Shown one piece after another: positions 10,395 through 19,265 of a stretch of 64,000 nucleotides of DNA (position 1 is its first letter; every line of letters begins with the position of its first letter). The DNA comes from Symbiodinium natans (lineage: Eukaryota > Sar > Dinophyceae > Suessiales > Symbiodiniaceae). The notes beneath the pieces were generated by a model that worked only from the letters and a program-made list of their open reading frames with translations, did no database searches and was not told the DNA's origin. Both the position numbers and the translations under genes were made by a program. The stretch lies in the NCBI GenBank assembly GCA_905221605.1, contig CAJNDS010002439.1, positions 149,001-213,000 of the forward strand. The letters run 5' to 3'.

Positions 10395-10561
10395 GTCGAT
10401 TCACTACTTTCCTGCAGCCCTGGAATGGTTCTGCTGGGACCCCAGCAAGCATCCACTCCACACATACAATCAGCTGAAGGGAGCCCGTCTGCTGCAGCAC
10501 CGGCAACCTTGCCCCAACATCTGCCTTAAACCCGAAACCCTAAACCCTTAACCCTAAACCC

Positions 10562-11216
10562 GACAGCGTGCCTGTCCCACACGAACAGGATGACCAGCCG
10601 GAGCCGGGCGGACATTGATGCCCGTGGGCGTGACAAAGCCTGCGGCTGCCAGAATTTCTAGTTCGGGCCCTTCAAGTTCGGTCCCCCAAAACTTCTAATT
10701 GCTTAAGACCCCCCCCCCAAAAAAAAAAGAGGATTATTCTCCCTCATTTTTTTGGGGGGAGGGGGGTTTCTAAAGCAAATAATACAAAAAAAGGAATCCT
10801 AAACCGCGAAACCTCTACGACCCCATTACAATCCGCATTACGTATCTTCACACGCCCCCACCTGAATTCATTGGGCTCCCACTTCCACGGGGGGCCAGCT
10901 TCGGAACTGTGCTGGGCACCTGGAGGGCAGAAACGAAACAAAAAACGTGGCTCAAAGGTCTTCGTTTAGGTGGGCTCCGGGGGGTTGTACAGTAGGGTCA
11001 CCGCGGTTGGGAACAAGGGCCGACCCTCCGAATCACAAATCTTTGGAGGGTCAGCTCGCGAACTGCCGGCCCGAGATGCCAGGCTGGCTCTTCTTCACTG
11101 CACTGTCTTGCGCCTGCCTGTGCCTCAGTGCCTCACAGGGCCGTCCGGCCTGGTGCGGCGGGTTTACCTGGGCCACTGCCCCCTGGGCCGCCTGGGCCGC
11201 CTGGGTCGCCTGGGTC
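10562..11216. other. Unassigned, with C/A and G homopolymer block
   Basis: 10709-10770 holds a near-palindromic block of C, A, T and G runs. On the minus strand 11170-11216 continues the coiled-coil frame as AQ-rich repeats (QAAQAAQGAVAQ), possibly exon or read-through of the exon at 11217. Confidence 0.35.
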
Positions 11217-11290
11217 CTGGACAATTCATCCAACTTCTGGCGCTGCTGTGCTGCAGTGCCCGTCATCTGGAGCTTGACGCTGTCCAGCTC
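11217..11290 (-). CDS. Putative coiled-coil exon, copy 1
   Basis: Minus-strand frame ELDSVKLQMTGTAAQQRQKL starts after TGCCAG and ends at TCCAG|GACCC, where GA would be a non-canonical dinoflagellate donor. The open frame runs on past that point. No paralogue found in copy 2. Confidence 0.45.
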
Positions 11291-11395
11291 CTGGCACTTC
11301 AGCAAGCTTAGCATGCTGGGCTACTTCTTATGCAGAAACCAGGCCGAAGTAGTAGATTGCGCTACCAACAAAATCGCTTCCTGGGCTCGTTCCAT

Positions 11396-11492
11396 CGCCC
11401 TTGTAGAAAAACTGCAGTGGCCGCTGCTGCTGTTGCTGGATTCCTGCCTGGAAGACGTTGGTCAGCTGGCTCAGGATGTCACGATCACGCTC
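11396..11492 (-). CDS. Putative coiled-coil exon, copy 1
   Basis: Minus-strand frame begins after TGCGAG with ERDRDILSQLTNVFQAG and continues into a Q-rich run and PLQFFYK. A GC donor at TCCAG|GCAGG (11449) could end it earlier. The exon at 41954-42057 carries a similar pattern (EQDGRCILSRQM) in the matching position of copy 2, so paralogy is possible but weak. Confidence 0.45.
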
Positions 11493-12117
11493 CTCGCATG
11501 ACATGGGTGCTTTCAAAGCCTGCTGGACTTCAAGAGCCTCAATGGTTATGCAGAGGGATACAGGGTCTGCCCATCTTCCATACAGTCGCGTCTATGCCCT
11601 TTACCTGGCCTCTCTCTTGCCGCTTTCGACGAAGAGCGTCTGCTCCTGCGCCCAGAACATATGGTCGCATGCAACGCTCAAGCCTTGAATTGCGGCTCTG
11701 CCGTGACAGCTCTAGAAATACACCAAATCCCTGCCGAGAGGTTCAGATTCCTGTCTCTGCGCAGTTCATCGAAGATTGCCTACAGATCAGCTTGAAGGTG
11801 GTGTATGAACAGACGTGGCCTCCGATTGCACCCGCAACTCCAGTGCACTGATGTCACTGACTCGCTTTTGCCTCTCGTCACCTCAGACTCTGCCAAGCCA
11901 GATACACCGCACCATTTGGCTACTGCGGCATAGTTACCAAAGCATGGTGACCTTAGTTCCCTACCCATAATCAGTTACCCCTTTAAGAAGAGACGTACCT
12001 ACTAGGGCTGAACATGCGGCCCACGCAAACTCCGAGCTCGAGAACCTCCTCTTTTGGGGGGGCTCTGTTGAACCCCCCCTCCCCGCGCCCAAAACCTCAA
12101 ATCTAACTCTTCTTTTT
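11493..12117. other. Unassigned; weak exon near 11745-11795
   Basis: Minus-strand frame IFDELRRDRNLNLSAG near 11740-11790 looks coiled-coil-like and follows an AG. The remainder is unassigned. A short C-rich/G-rich inverted segment lies at 12050-12085. Confidence 0.3.
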
Positions 12118-12143
12118 TCTCTCTCTCTCTCTCTCTCTCTCGC

Positions 12144-12181
<38 letters not shown>
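12118..12181. repeat. (CT)n microsatellite
   Basis: About thirty CT units with single CG interruptions, then CT/TTC-rich sequence to about 12320. Confidence 0.95.
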
Positions 12182-12182
<1 letters not shown>

Positions 12183-12373
12183 GTCCCACCCGAGAGGGTG
12201 CCCCCCCACTCTTTCTTCTTCTTCCCCTTCTTCTTCGTCTTCTGAGCTTTGTTCTTCTCAGCCTTTTTCTTCTCCTCCTCCTCTCTCTATCCTTCTCTCC
12301 CTCTCCGTCCCTCTCTCTAGTACTCAGTCCAGCTGTCAGAAGCTACAGTCTACACGCATGAAATCCCCTGTGC

Positions 12374-12424
12374 CAGGTCGCCCAGGAGCTCACGAACCTG
12401 CTGCATGCAGCGGTCGTCACCGTC
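12374..12424 (-). CDS. Coiled-coil exon, copy 1 (second half of a split exon)
   Basis: Minus-strand frame DGDDRCMQQVRELLGDL starts after GCTAG and ends at GACCTG|GCACAG (GC donor). Copy 2 has QGDQRCMEALRDLTEDL inside the single exon 44043-44156, ending GACCTA|GTGGG. So copy 1 splits this exon with an intron of about 650 bp (12425-13078). Confidence 0.55.
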
Positions 12425-12623
12425 CTAGCATTTGGGAGCTGAGTTCAAGGCTCGCTGCGGAAAATGAGCCTCGACCAATTTCCCCCGACACTGCCATCTG
12501 TTGAAGGAGGTTGAAGGGTGGGCTGACTGGCGGTATGGGTGGGCCATCCAGTCCGATTCTGCCCCTTCCGCTGCACCCGCATCCTTCGATGCACACCCAC
12601 CCTCCCGTTCCCACAGTTCCCCC

Positions 12624-12649
12624 TAAACCCTAAACCCTAAACCCTAAAC
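12624..12649 (-). repeat. Interstitial telomeric tract, short
   Basis: Four CCCTAAA units inside the copy-1-specific intron. Confidence 0.9.
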
Positions 12650-12759
12650 CGAGAAACCTTCTCTCACCTCTCCTGTTTCTTCTGCTTCGAGTGCTTCTGC
12701 TTTTTGCCCACTATGTTCAGGTGTGTTAGGCTTGCTCTCTTTCTTTCGTTCGGGCGCGA

Positions 12760-12860
12760 TGTTGGGATGTTCCCCCTTATACTAAGAGCTCCTTAGTAGG
12801 GATTCTACTAAGGGCACTATACTCCCTATTAAGGGCTGCTTTTCAAGGGGAACATCCCAA
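12760..12860. mobile_element. Family A palindromic element (A2) with 6-bp flanking repeat
   Basis: Arms GGGATGTTCCCCCTTATACT and the matching complement ending GGGGAACATCCC. GCGCGA flanks it at 12754-12759 and 12861-12866, consistent with a target-site duplication. It lies inside the intron that splits the copy 1 exon. Confidence 0.85.
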
Positions 12861-12899
12861 GCGCGAACTTTAGAGCCCAAGGAGCCTGCTCACTAAACT

Positions 12900-13073
12900 T
12901 ACTGTTGGTTAGCAGGGAATGAGGGAATGAGGGAATGGGCACGCTATATCCCCCCTGTTTATACCCTGTAAGGGATTATTAGGGTACCAGGTACCCTATA
13001 GCTCCCTATATATACCCTTTAAGGGATTACATAGGGTACCTCATTCCCTCATTCACTACTAACCAACAGGAAG
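12900..13073. mobile_element. Family E palindromic element (E1) with 6-bp flanking repeat
   Basis: Arms CTGTTGGTTAG-GAATGAGG and the complement ending CTAACCAACAG; the centre carries TACCCT/AGGGTA palindromes. TAAACT flanks both ends (12894-12899, 13074-13079). On the minus strand it starts directly at the end of the exon 13079-13157. Confidence 0.85.
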
Positions 13074-13078
13074 TAAAC

Positions 13079-13157
13079 TCGACGCGCCTCCCGAGCCAAC
13101 CGCTCCGCTGCGACGGCGGCACGCAGCTCTTCCGCTGAGGTGCCGGAAAGCCCCGTC
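13079..13157 (-). CDS. Coiled-coil exon, copy 1 (first half of a split exon)
   Basis: Minus-strand frame SAEELRAAVAAERLAREARR starts at AAG|G, the right edge of element C1, and ends at CGTCGA|GTTTAC or at an earlier GC. Copy 2 has VEELQNALKAECVAREQG in exon 44043-44156, so the two are paralogous. Confidence 0.55.
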
Positions 13158-13159
13158 CT

Positions 13160-13227
13160 TACTTGGAGGTTCATGGTGCTTATTGACCAGTTATAAGTGG
13201 TTAATGAGCACCATGAACCTCCAAGTA
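13160..13227. mobile_element. Family C palindromic element (C1), acting as an intron
   Basis: Arms TACTTGGAGGTTCATGG and CCATGAACCTCCAAGTA. On the minus strand the upstream side offers a GC donor (GAACT|GCGCAA) and the downstream edge reads CCAAGTAAG|G, so the element brings its own 3' splice site. The frame EILEEL before it joins SAEELRAAV after it. Confidence 0.8.
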
Positions 13228-13300
13228 TTGCGCAGTTCTTCTAAGATTTCGGTTGCTTGTGGCTCTTGAGTCTTGAGATTCAGGGGGTTGAAGAGCCAGA
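13228..13300 (-). CDS. Putative coiled-coil exon, copy 1 (weak)
   Basis: Minus-strand frame LKTQEPQATEILEEL runs up to the GC donor at the edge of C1. A faintly similar IEPEDWKLKEV lies at the matching place in copy 2 (about 44240-44270), ending at a telomeric intron. Upstream acceptor unclear. Confidence 0.35.
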
Positions 13301-13330
13301 AGGGGCAGCAGGGTTCGGAGATACCCATCG

Positions 13331-13390
13331 TTTTGATTCGGCATTTGGGCGAGCTCCAGGTCGAGTTCCAGAGCTTGGCAAGCGCATCTG
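13331..13390 (-). CDS. Putative coiled-coil exon (weak)
   Basis: Minus-strand frame CQALELDLELAQMPNQND ends at GATG|GGTATC or one base later, giving a GT donor. Heptad pattern only. Confidence 0.3.
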
Positions 13391-13650
13391 ACAAATCATG
13401 GTTGGCAACCGAGCTGCGCAGCCCCACCTGACGCAGGCAGGGAAGACATCCCCATCACCTGCACATGGGATGTTGCGAAGATATGCGGAAATTCAGTGCG
13501 CCAGTGCCAAAACCAGTTTGCTAGTCTCCGCTGCCCCTGGCTGCTTGCTCTTTCGGGAAGCCTACGGCACATGAGGATGTAATTGCTCCTGAGCATGCCT
13601 CTTGACACTGGAATTCCATCAGCGCACGCTCCTCCTACCAGGTCCTACGA

Positions 13651-13672
13651 GCACCACCCCCCCCCCCCCCCC
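13651..13672. repeat. Poly(C) run
   Basis: About twenty C in a row. It lies just past the 3' end of the exon 13703-13766 in transcript order. Confidence 0.95.
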
Positions 13673-13702
13673 CTGCACGATCAGTTGAGCTCGTGCTGGC
13701 AC

Positions 13703-13766
13703 CTGCTCGCGTATCCGGTCCACACTGGAGCGCACGCCCTGCACGTCATCCTTCCGTGACGAGGAC
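13703..13766 (-). CDS. Coiled-coil exon, copy 1, uninterrupted
   Basis: The 64-bp exon reads SSSRKDDVQGVRSSVDRIRE plus Q, from GTCAG|G to GAGCAG|GTGCCA. Copy 2 encodes SATRKEDVQG and VRSSLDRLREQ in two exons (44891-44948, 44733-44767) split exactly within the G codon by a 123-bp telomere-bearing intron. The last 35 bp align base for base without gaps. Confidence 0.65.
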
Positions 13767-14049
13767 CTGACTGACTGCATGTTCACTATGCTCCCTGATA
13801 AAACTAGTATTGTTGATAATATTCCATTGAGTTTTATACTATGAAGAAAATGAAAAATCCTAAGCGGGCTATAGTTCAGAGTGTCATCAGGGCTCGAAGA
13901 GAAGCTTTAGTTTAGCCTGGCATCCACAAAAGCACCAAAAGAGCCAAAGCCAAGAAGCTCTAGTCGCAGCTCATTTCGAACCCTGTCGACGTCCACCCAA
14001 AGCTCCTGCAGCAAAGTGTGCCACAGCGATGCTGATCTGCTTAACTCAC
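13767..14049. other. No gene recognised
   Basis: A mildly AT-rich stretch at 13795-13860. Nothing else supported. Confidence 0.4.
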
Positions 14050-14115
14050 GCAGTACTTCTTCACTCGTGCTGCCTCGCGTAGCTTCGTATGGCCGTCAAT
14101 CAGGCGCTGCACATC
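14050..14115 (-). CDS. Coiled-coil exon, copy 1
   Basis: Minus-strand frame DVQRLIDGHTKLREAARVKK, then YC, starts at TGCCAG|GATG and ends at TACTGC|GTGAGTT, a canonical donor. The exon at 45410-45465 (DATKLRKQGK) occupies the matching place in copy 2; similarity is limited to TKLR. Confidence 0.55.
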
Positions 14116-14720
14116 CTGGCAATTCCAAGCAGGCACTGAACCTTCTGAGCTTTGCGCACAGGCGGGCTTCGGCCAACAGTCGGCCATGAATTCGCTGGGC
14201 ATGTGCCAGCCGTATGGAGTATCGGCAGCAAGCATGGCGTTCTAAGAGTCCTGCAGGTCAGGCAGCAAGGGATTCGCCTTTGCACCGGTCTCAAGCTCCT
14301 TGCATCGCGTTCACACCATGAGACTCTGCAGTTGTCATCTGGTGTAGAGCCATACAGTAATACTCGGCTACCATGTACGCAGACAGAGGGCATGCCATTG
14401 GGTAAGGCTCGACACTGGGCTCGAACGCTCAAGCAAAACAGGAAGTGATGAGGCGTTCCGACCTGCGCAGTTCGGGATCCTGACCAGGAACTCCAGATTT
14501 ATGAGCGAGCGATGGCCCTGCCTACACGCGCAATTCCAAAACCTGAAGGACGGACTGTACCTATTCATTCCACGAGTTTCAGTGGCGTGAACGGGGGGTC
14601 ATCGGACCTCCCTCCTGAAAAATCTAGCTGAGTAACAGGGCCAGGTGCATCAGCAGCCGGCGGCCGGCTCAGCCGCGAGACAGCCTTCCCAGGGATGACC
14701 AGCATGCGCATGCTGATCGG
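14116..14720. other. No gene recognised
   Basis: Overlapping frames of up to 110 codons on both strands with no domain, and no repeat. Confidence 0.45.
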
Positions 14721-14750
14721 TTTAGGATTTAGGGTTTAGGGTTTAGGGAC
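14721..14750 (+). repeat. Interstitial telomeric tract, short
   Basis: TTTAGGATTTAGGG then two TTTAGGG units. Confidence 0.85.
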
Positions 14751-14827
14751 GAGAAGCGGAAGATGTTCCCTGACCCCTCACGCTATGCGACAGGCCTCAG
14801 CACGATTGCGTGACAGGAAGAAACTGC

Positions 14828-14896
14828 CTGATAAAGCCTGCACTCCCTTAAACTGCAGCTGTTCGGTTTCAGGGTTCTCGGCCCACCCCCTAGAAC
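14828..14896 (-). CDS. Putative exon, copy 1, downstream of a telomeric intron
   Basis: The frame entering from the exon at 15009 continues in phase as VLGGGPRTLKPNSCSLRECR after the proposed intron 14897-15008. It ends at TATCAG|GCAGTT, a possible GC donor. Confidence 0.45.
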
Positions 14897-15008
14897 CTCC
14901 AGAAATCCTGAACCCGAGAACCCCGAACCCGAAACCCTTTTGCATCAAGGGAATCCGAGAACCCTTTCTCTACCCTTTTGCATTAACCCTAAACCCTAAA
15001 CCCTAAAC
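14897..15008 (-). mobile_element. Telomere-derived insertion forming a GT-AG intron
   Basis: AACCTCCAGAA occurs at 14894-14904 and again at 15006-15016. The DNA between is degenerate telomeric sequence (CCCGAGAACCCCGAACCC, then CCCTAAA units). On the minus strand the duplicated TTCTGGAGGTT gives CTGGAG|GTTTAGGG at one end and TTTCTGGAG|GTT at the other, so the duplicated AGGT supplies both splice sites and the reading frame is restored. Confidence 0.65.
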
Positions 15009-15263
15009 CTCCAGAACCCCCCACAGCCCCTCCTTGTCCAGGCCCTCGCGGCTGCTGCGCGCCACCTCCTGGAGCTCCTGTTTGAAGGAATTGCGAAGGA
15101 GATTCCGGTTTAGGGTTTAGGGTTTAGGGTTTAGGGTTTAGGGTTTAGGGTTTAGGGTTTAGGGTTTAGGGTTTAGGGTTTAGGGTTTAGGGTTTAGGGT
15201 TTAGGGTTTAGGGTTTAGGGTTTAAAGCTTAGGGTCTCAGAAGGAATTGCGAAGGAGATTCCT
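15009..15263 (-). CDS. Coiled-coil exon, copy 1, interrupted by a telomeric tract
   Basis: With the insertion 15107-15239 and one copy of its 23-bp repeat removed, the minus-strand exon reads RNLLRNSFKQELQEVARSS and REGLDKEGLWGVLE. It runs from GTGCTAG|AGG to CTGGAG|GTTTAG. How the interrupted exon is spliced now is not clear; GAG ACC at the insertion edge could be a GA donor and AAACAG|GAG an acceptor. Confidence 0.5.
15107..15239 (+). repeat. Telomeric tract inserted with a 23-bp direct duplication
   Basis: About seventeen TTTAGGG units, ending TTTAAAGCTTAGGGTCTCA. An identical 23-bp string beginning GAAGGAATTGCG lies at 15084-15106 and 15240-15262, so the tract looks inserted at a staggered break inside coding sequence. 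Confidence 0.9.
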
Positions 15264-15518
15264 CTAGCACTCCCTTTTAGAAGTGTAGGGTGGCCCTGTC
15301 TGGACCTCAAACAAAGTGAGCGTCCCAACAGAAGATTGTTTTTTTTTGGGCCGCCTGGCTAGGCAGTGCCGCAGCGTGGGGCTTCCTGGGCGAACCTACG
15401 GGGTTTGGGTCTCTCGACTTCTCTGTTCGAGCTTCCCTGATACGGGCCCCTTCTTCTCATGATGACATGAAGCATGGCGAATCTGCTTTCGATTCCGCCT
15501 CAACAGACCTTGAAAGGC

Positions 15519-15614
15519 TAAACCCCTAAACCCCTAAACCCTAAACCCCTAAACCCCTAAACCCTAAACCCCTAAACCCCTAAACCCCTAAACCCTAAAC
15601 CCAAAACCCTAAGG
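15519..15614 (-). repeat. Telomeric variant tract (CCCCTAAA/CCCTAAA)
   Basis: Mixed 7- and 8-base units, about twelve in all. GAATCTGC at 15479 and 15615 might be a flanking repeat but is not adjacent to the tract. Confidence 0.9.
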
Positions 15615-15656
15615 GAATCTGCGAGGCAAAGGTCTCATAAGCAGCTCCGACCCTAC

Positions 15657-15703
15657 CCTTCCTCCCGCAACTCCAGAAGGTCTTGGCGGTTGGTCATGAG
15701 CTC
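15657..15703 (-). CDS. Coiled-coil exon, copy 1
   Basis: Minus-strand frame ELMTNRQDLLELREE starts at CTGAAG|GAG and ends near GAAGG|GTAGGG. The copy 2 exon 47162-47221 reads EMMTTRQDVLELREELQALR and starts at the matching AG|GAG. The upstream intron ends in telomeric repeats (15714-15788). Confidence 0.6.
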
Positions 15704-15713
15704 CTTCAGACAG

Positions 15714-15788
15714 GGTTTAGGGTTTAGGGTTTAGGGTTTAGGGTTGAGGGTTTAGGGTTTAGGGTTGAGGGTTTAGGGCTTAGGGTAT
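15714..15788 (+). repeat. Interstitial telomeric tract
   Basis: About ten TTTAGGG units with TTGAGGG variants. It sits 11 bp upstream of the exon 15657-15703 in transcript order. Confidence 0.95.
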
Positions 15789-16135
15789 GGGAACATGCAG
15801 GCTCATGCAGGTGCAGGGGTATTCTTGAGGGCTGTGGCCGCTTCTGTGTCTGCTCTCGGTCAATTCATGGTGTTGAACTGCCATCGCTACACGATTCCGA
15901 CTGATCTAACCCTCAGGCAGTTCTTGCTGTCCTTCGAGCTTCTTTCCACGAACGAAGCCACGCTGGCTTCCTTGACAAGTACACTGAGCATGAACGAGAA
16001 GGGGAAACTTCGCAATTCTCAGGCCATGATCCAACGCTAGAACATCCAGTGTGAGCCCCAGGATCCAGAATGCCGTGTTGTCCAAAGACACGCAGCCAGA
16101 CGAACACAGTAGACATCCGTAGAACCCTAAAAAGT
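15789..16135 (-). other. Unassigned, with weak exon candidate
   Basis: Minus-strand frame VKEASVASFVERSSKDSKNC (about 15915-15985) precedes a GT and could be coiled-coil coding. No paralogue. Confidence 0.3.
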
Positions 16136-16208
16136 AAACCCTAAACCCTAAACCCTAAACCCCAAACCCTAAACCCCAAACCCCAAACCCTAAACCCTAA
16201 ACCCTAGC
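16136..16208 (-). repeat. Interstitial telomeric tract
   Basis: CCCTAAA units mixed with CCCCAAA. A two-unit TTTAGGG remnant lies at 16322-16340. Confidence 0.9.
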
Positions 16209-17361
16209 CCAGCTCACAAACTGCTCAACACCCGGGACATGAGCTCGTGGGCTCATAATATAGCCATGCTAAGCACGGTGCCAGGCTCGCTTGAAGCTGC
16301 TTCTCCTTAGCTCTGTGGGTTGAGGGTTTAGGGTTTAGGGCCTTGAATCTCGGAGCCCTTCTTACGGAACGATTGCGCAAAGTCCACGGGAGTTAGGAGG
16401 GAGTACGACTGCGAGTATGGAAGACACACTGGAAAAAGGGGACGCGTGATGTGGCATCCGCCACGGGGTAAGAGCATGCTAACTTGCGATGTGTGGGACA
16501 CCTCTTGACATTTGCGGGCCCTGAGAGCATCGCAGGCATTGCGGAAACACGGAGAGAATCAACACCAGCGGATATGCACACGGCACCTAGACAAGAGCGT
16601 TCGAGCCCGTAAGGAAACACCGCGAAGGTCATCGGTGTCGGGGCCGTGCTTGCGTTATGTCCTCAACGTAGCTGTAATCAACGCTTGGGGAAAAAGTGCC
16701 CTCTAGATTCCAAGGGGCCATTCTTCCGAACCCTCGCACAAAGGCAAGAGACCATGATGAGGGGACCATGTATACAAAGAGACGCCCGAAAAAGTCGTTG
16801 CATGCCGGCAGCTTCGCCACCCATCCCATCTCACAACTCAACAGGCTTGGGAGTGAAGATCAGAAAAGATGATCATACATTCAAGACTGGTAAATGTTTG
16901 TTGTGGGAGATATTGTAGTACCAGCCTTGCAAATACATGTTGCAAAGATGTTGAAACTCCTTAACGTGTTCTAGTACATGCCCACATGACAACCCACGAC
17001 AGTGCATGAAAGTGCACTGCAGGGTATATGCGATTGGGAGTGGGGGGGGCTGGGAAATTCATGAGATCCCAGTCAAGGCCCCAAGACCTCCAGGGGGGTG
17101 GTTGAACGAAGGCGCCAGGGTGATGAAGTCAAAGATTGTTGAGTTGATGAACTTAACAAGGCATCGCGCAACATGAACAAAGGGGGCATGGGACTAACAG
17201 ACGAACTCGAAACGCAACCTGTGCCATATGCATGCGCTGTCAACATAGCTCGAGTCTCTCAATGTCATCAACCCAAAAACGTTCGAAGAGCTTTTAAGAT
17301 CCCTCAAGGGGCAAGATTGTATTTCAGCTGTATGGGCCACATTTGTTCAGTACTTTAGTAC
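16209..17361. other. No gene recognised
   Basis: Unique sequence with only short frames and no convincing splice-bounded exon. A G run lies at 17042-17049. Confidence 0.45.
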
Positions 17362-17489
17362 TACTTGAAGGTTCCTGGTACTTACTAACCAATTATAACT
17401 GGGCTTACAAACCTACTTATAATTGGGCTAACCCCTATAAGGCCCTTTAGGGGTATTATAAGTTAGTAAGTACCATGCACCTTCAAGTA
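17362..17489. mobile_element. Family C palindromic element (C2)
   Basis: Arms TACTTGAAGGTTCCTGGTAC and the complement ending CCTTCAAGTA, with a second inner palindrome around CCCTTTAGGGG. TACTG follows on both sides when read on the minus strand, where GCTGG|GTACTG and CTAAAG|TACTG make a possible GT-AG intron containing the element. Confidence 0.85.
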
Positions 17490-17499
17490 GGCCCAGTAC

Positions 17500-17590
17500 C
17501 CAGCAAGCGCAGCCAAAGTTCCAGGTCCTTGGTCGTGGTTTCCAGGTGCACTTGCTGCTCTGCCAAGAGCGCCTGCACCTTCAGTCTCTC
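17500..17590 (-). CDS. Coiled-coil exon, copy 1, between two introners
   Basis: Minus-strand frame ERLKVQALLAEQQVHLETTT then KDLELWLRLLG, from ATGCCAG|GAG to CTGG|GTACTG. Element D2 lies 18 bp upstream and C2 10 bp downstream, so both introns appear to be introner-made. No paralogue found. Confidence 0.55.
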
Positions 17591-17608
17591 CTGGCATGCT
17601 GCATTCAT

Positions 17609-17700
17609 ACCAGGACGAGCTATTCTGCCCTGTAATCCCTTAAAAGGCCCTTTTTTAGGGTTCATCATGGGGATTTTAAGGCCGAATAGCCCATCCTGGT
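17609..17700. mobile_element. Family D palindromic element (D2)
   Basis: Arms ACCAGGACGAGCTATTC and GAATAGCCCATCCTGGT, extending to about 30 bp with a few mismatches, around GGCCC-TTTTTTAGGG. Matches the partial copy at 1-53. Confidence 0.8.
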
Positions 17701-18959
17701 AGTTCAGACTATCAGGCAGGTGCTGGTTTTCTTGCGGCAAGCCACTGATCAAGAATGTCAGAGGGCGTTTGCAGAAGTGCCAGGAGCGAGTCTCGTGGCA
17801 AGACTCTCAAGTGCGAGCAAGTCCGGATTCGAAAAGCTCCAAGAACAATCGCAGATCACCTCCCAACGCCCCATCAATGAACCCTACACATCCACGATTC
17901 TGGCTATTGCTAGTATTTCTGTCTCATTATTACTAGTGCTGCTAGTATGACGATTGTTTCAATGACTACGATGGCTACTATTCAAGTCTCGAAGAACCCA
18001 GGCAGAGGCCTCGGGAATCTTCTCGTCAAACGACTTCCTCAAGTCATGAGTCGCTTAGGGTTCAGGGTTTCGAGTTTCGGGTTTAGGGAGCGTATGCAAA
18101 GCACACAAACTCTGGCGGTCGGGCGTAGAATCAAAGACCGTGTAAACTACCGCGGTCTTACAATTGGGTCACTGCATGTACCGATGAACCATCCAGAGCC
18201 TAAAAGAAACGTAGTATCCGACGTGCCGATAAGGATGGCTAGATGATGGAGCCCTGCATTGGTAAGGGAACGTGAGCAGTCCGTCTATTCTGAGCTTTGA
18301 AAAAGACAAGCGTCAGCAGCAGCATGTAAGTCTCCTCCCTCTCGCGTGTCGCCTCACATGGACTCTGAGACATGAACCACCATCTGCGACTTTACAATGA
18401 CAGGAAACTACACACAAGGGCTGCGGCCAATAGCTGGTGCACACCCATACCCTAAACCGGAAAAACCCACACGAAACCCAATCCGAAAACGGCCCCGCGC
18501 CTGCATCTCAGCCGCTTGGCTCCTGCTGTGCGTCTCGGCTGCCTCCTGCACAGCCTTGGCCTCTCAGCGGTCAGGAAGCTAGGGGGGCGTTTCACAGAAT
18601 AGCGACGAATCGGCAGAGGTCTGCGGCGAGCCAGGTAGTCAAGCTCTGCCTTCCTCGCTGACTATGCTGCATCCTTTCGATAACCTAGTTGGGCCAGAAA
18701 AGGTTAACCTTTCAGCTATGGCAGGATTATATATGCCCCAAAAGGTTGAAGGTTACCCCCCCGTAGCTGCCCAAAAAGACTCAACACGACCGGATGACCA
18801 GATTTGGGGTGTCGAAGTGCCCTAGCGTCCGTGGCTGAAGCCAAACTCGAATTCTTACCTACATACCTGATGCCACACGCGCAACATCAGTGCAACGTTG
18901 TCCTATGCAAGATCTGCGCATGGGGATGGAAAAGGATCTTGGGAACCCTCAAAGGGAAC
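17701..18959. other. No gene recognised
   Basis: Unique sequence with a degenerate telomere-like patch at 18055-18088 and a C run at 18756-18764. No exon I can support. Confidence 0.45.
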
Positions 18960-19009
18960 CCTGCCTCGGCGACCGCTGTGTCTAGCTTTGCCTGCAGTCG
19001 TTTCTCAAC
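18960..19009 (-). CDS. Coiled-coil exon, copy 1
   Basis: Minus-strand frame VEKRLQAKLDTAVAEA starts at TGGCAG|G and ends at GCAGG|GTTCCC (GT donor). Upstream, TGCCAGTACTT is repeated near 19010-19040. No clear paralogue. Confidence 0.5.
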
Positions 19010-19265
19010 CTGCCAGTACTTTGCCAGTACTTTGCCAGGACACTCGAGGCTGGAGGCAACGGACATCGCTAACGGGAATGCTTGTGAACAGCAAGGCGCA
19101 ACTGCAGAACAAGGGCTCCATAGATTGTGTAAGCAGTACAGTACATACCAACACCTTTCAAAAATTCGTGAGAACCACCAGTCGGATTCCTGCACCCGGG
19201 CATGCTGCAATCTCCCACAGAAGCTACGTAGAAGCTACGACTATTGTCGATCGCCCCGACTCGTG
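19010..19265. other. No further exon recognised
   Basis: Short 11-bp repeats of TTGCCAGTACT at 19010-19040, then unique DNA. Confidence 0.4.

Noticed and set aside
12640-12895. Extra exon FSEQAPWALKF / PERKKESKPNTP between introners E1 and A2
   Set aside because: The frame is open once A2 is removed, but copy 2 encodes the flanking parts without anything between, so this is more likely intronic.
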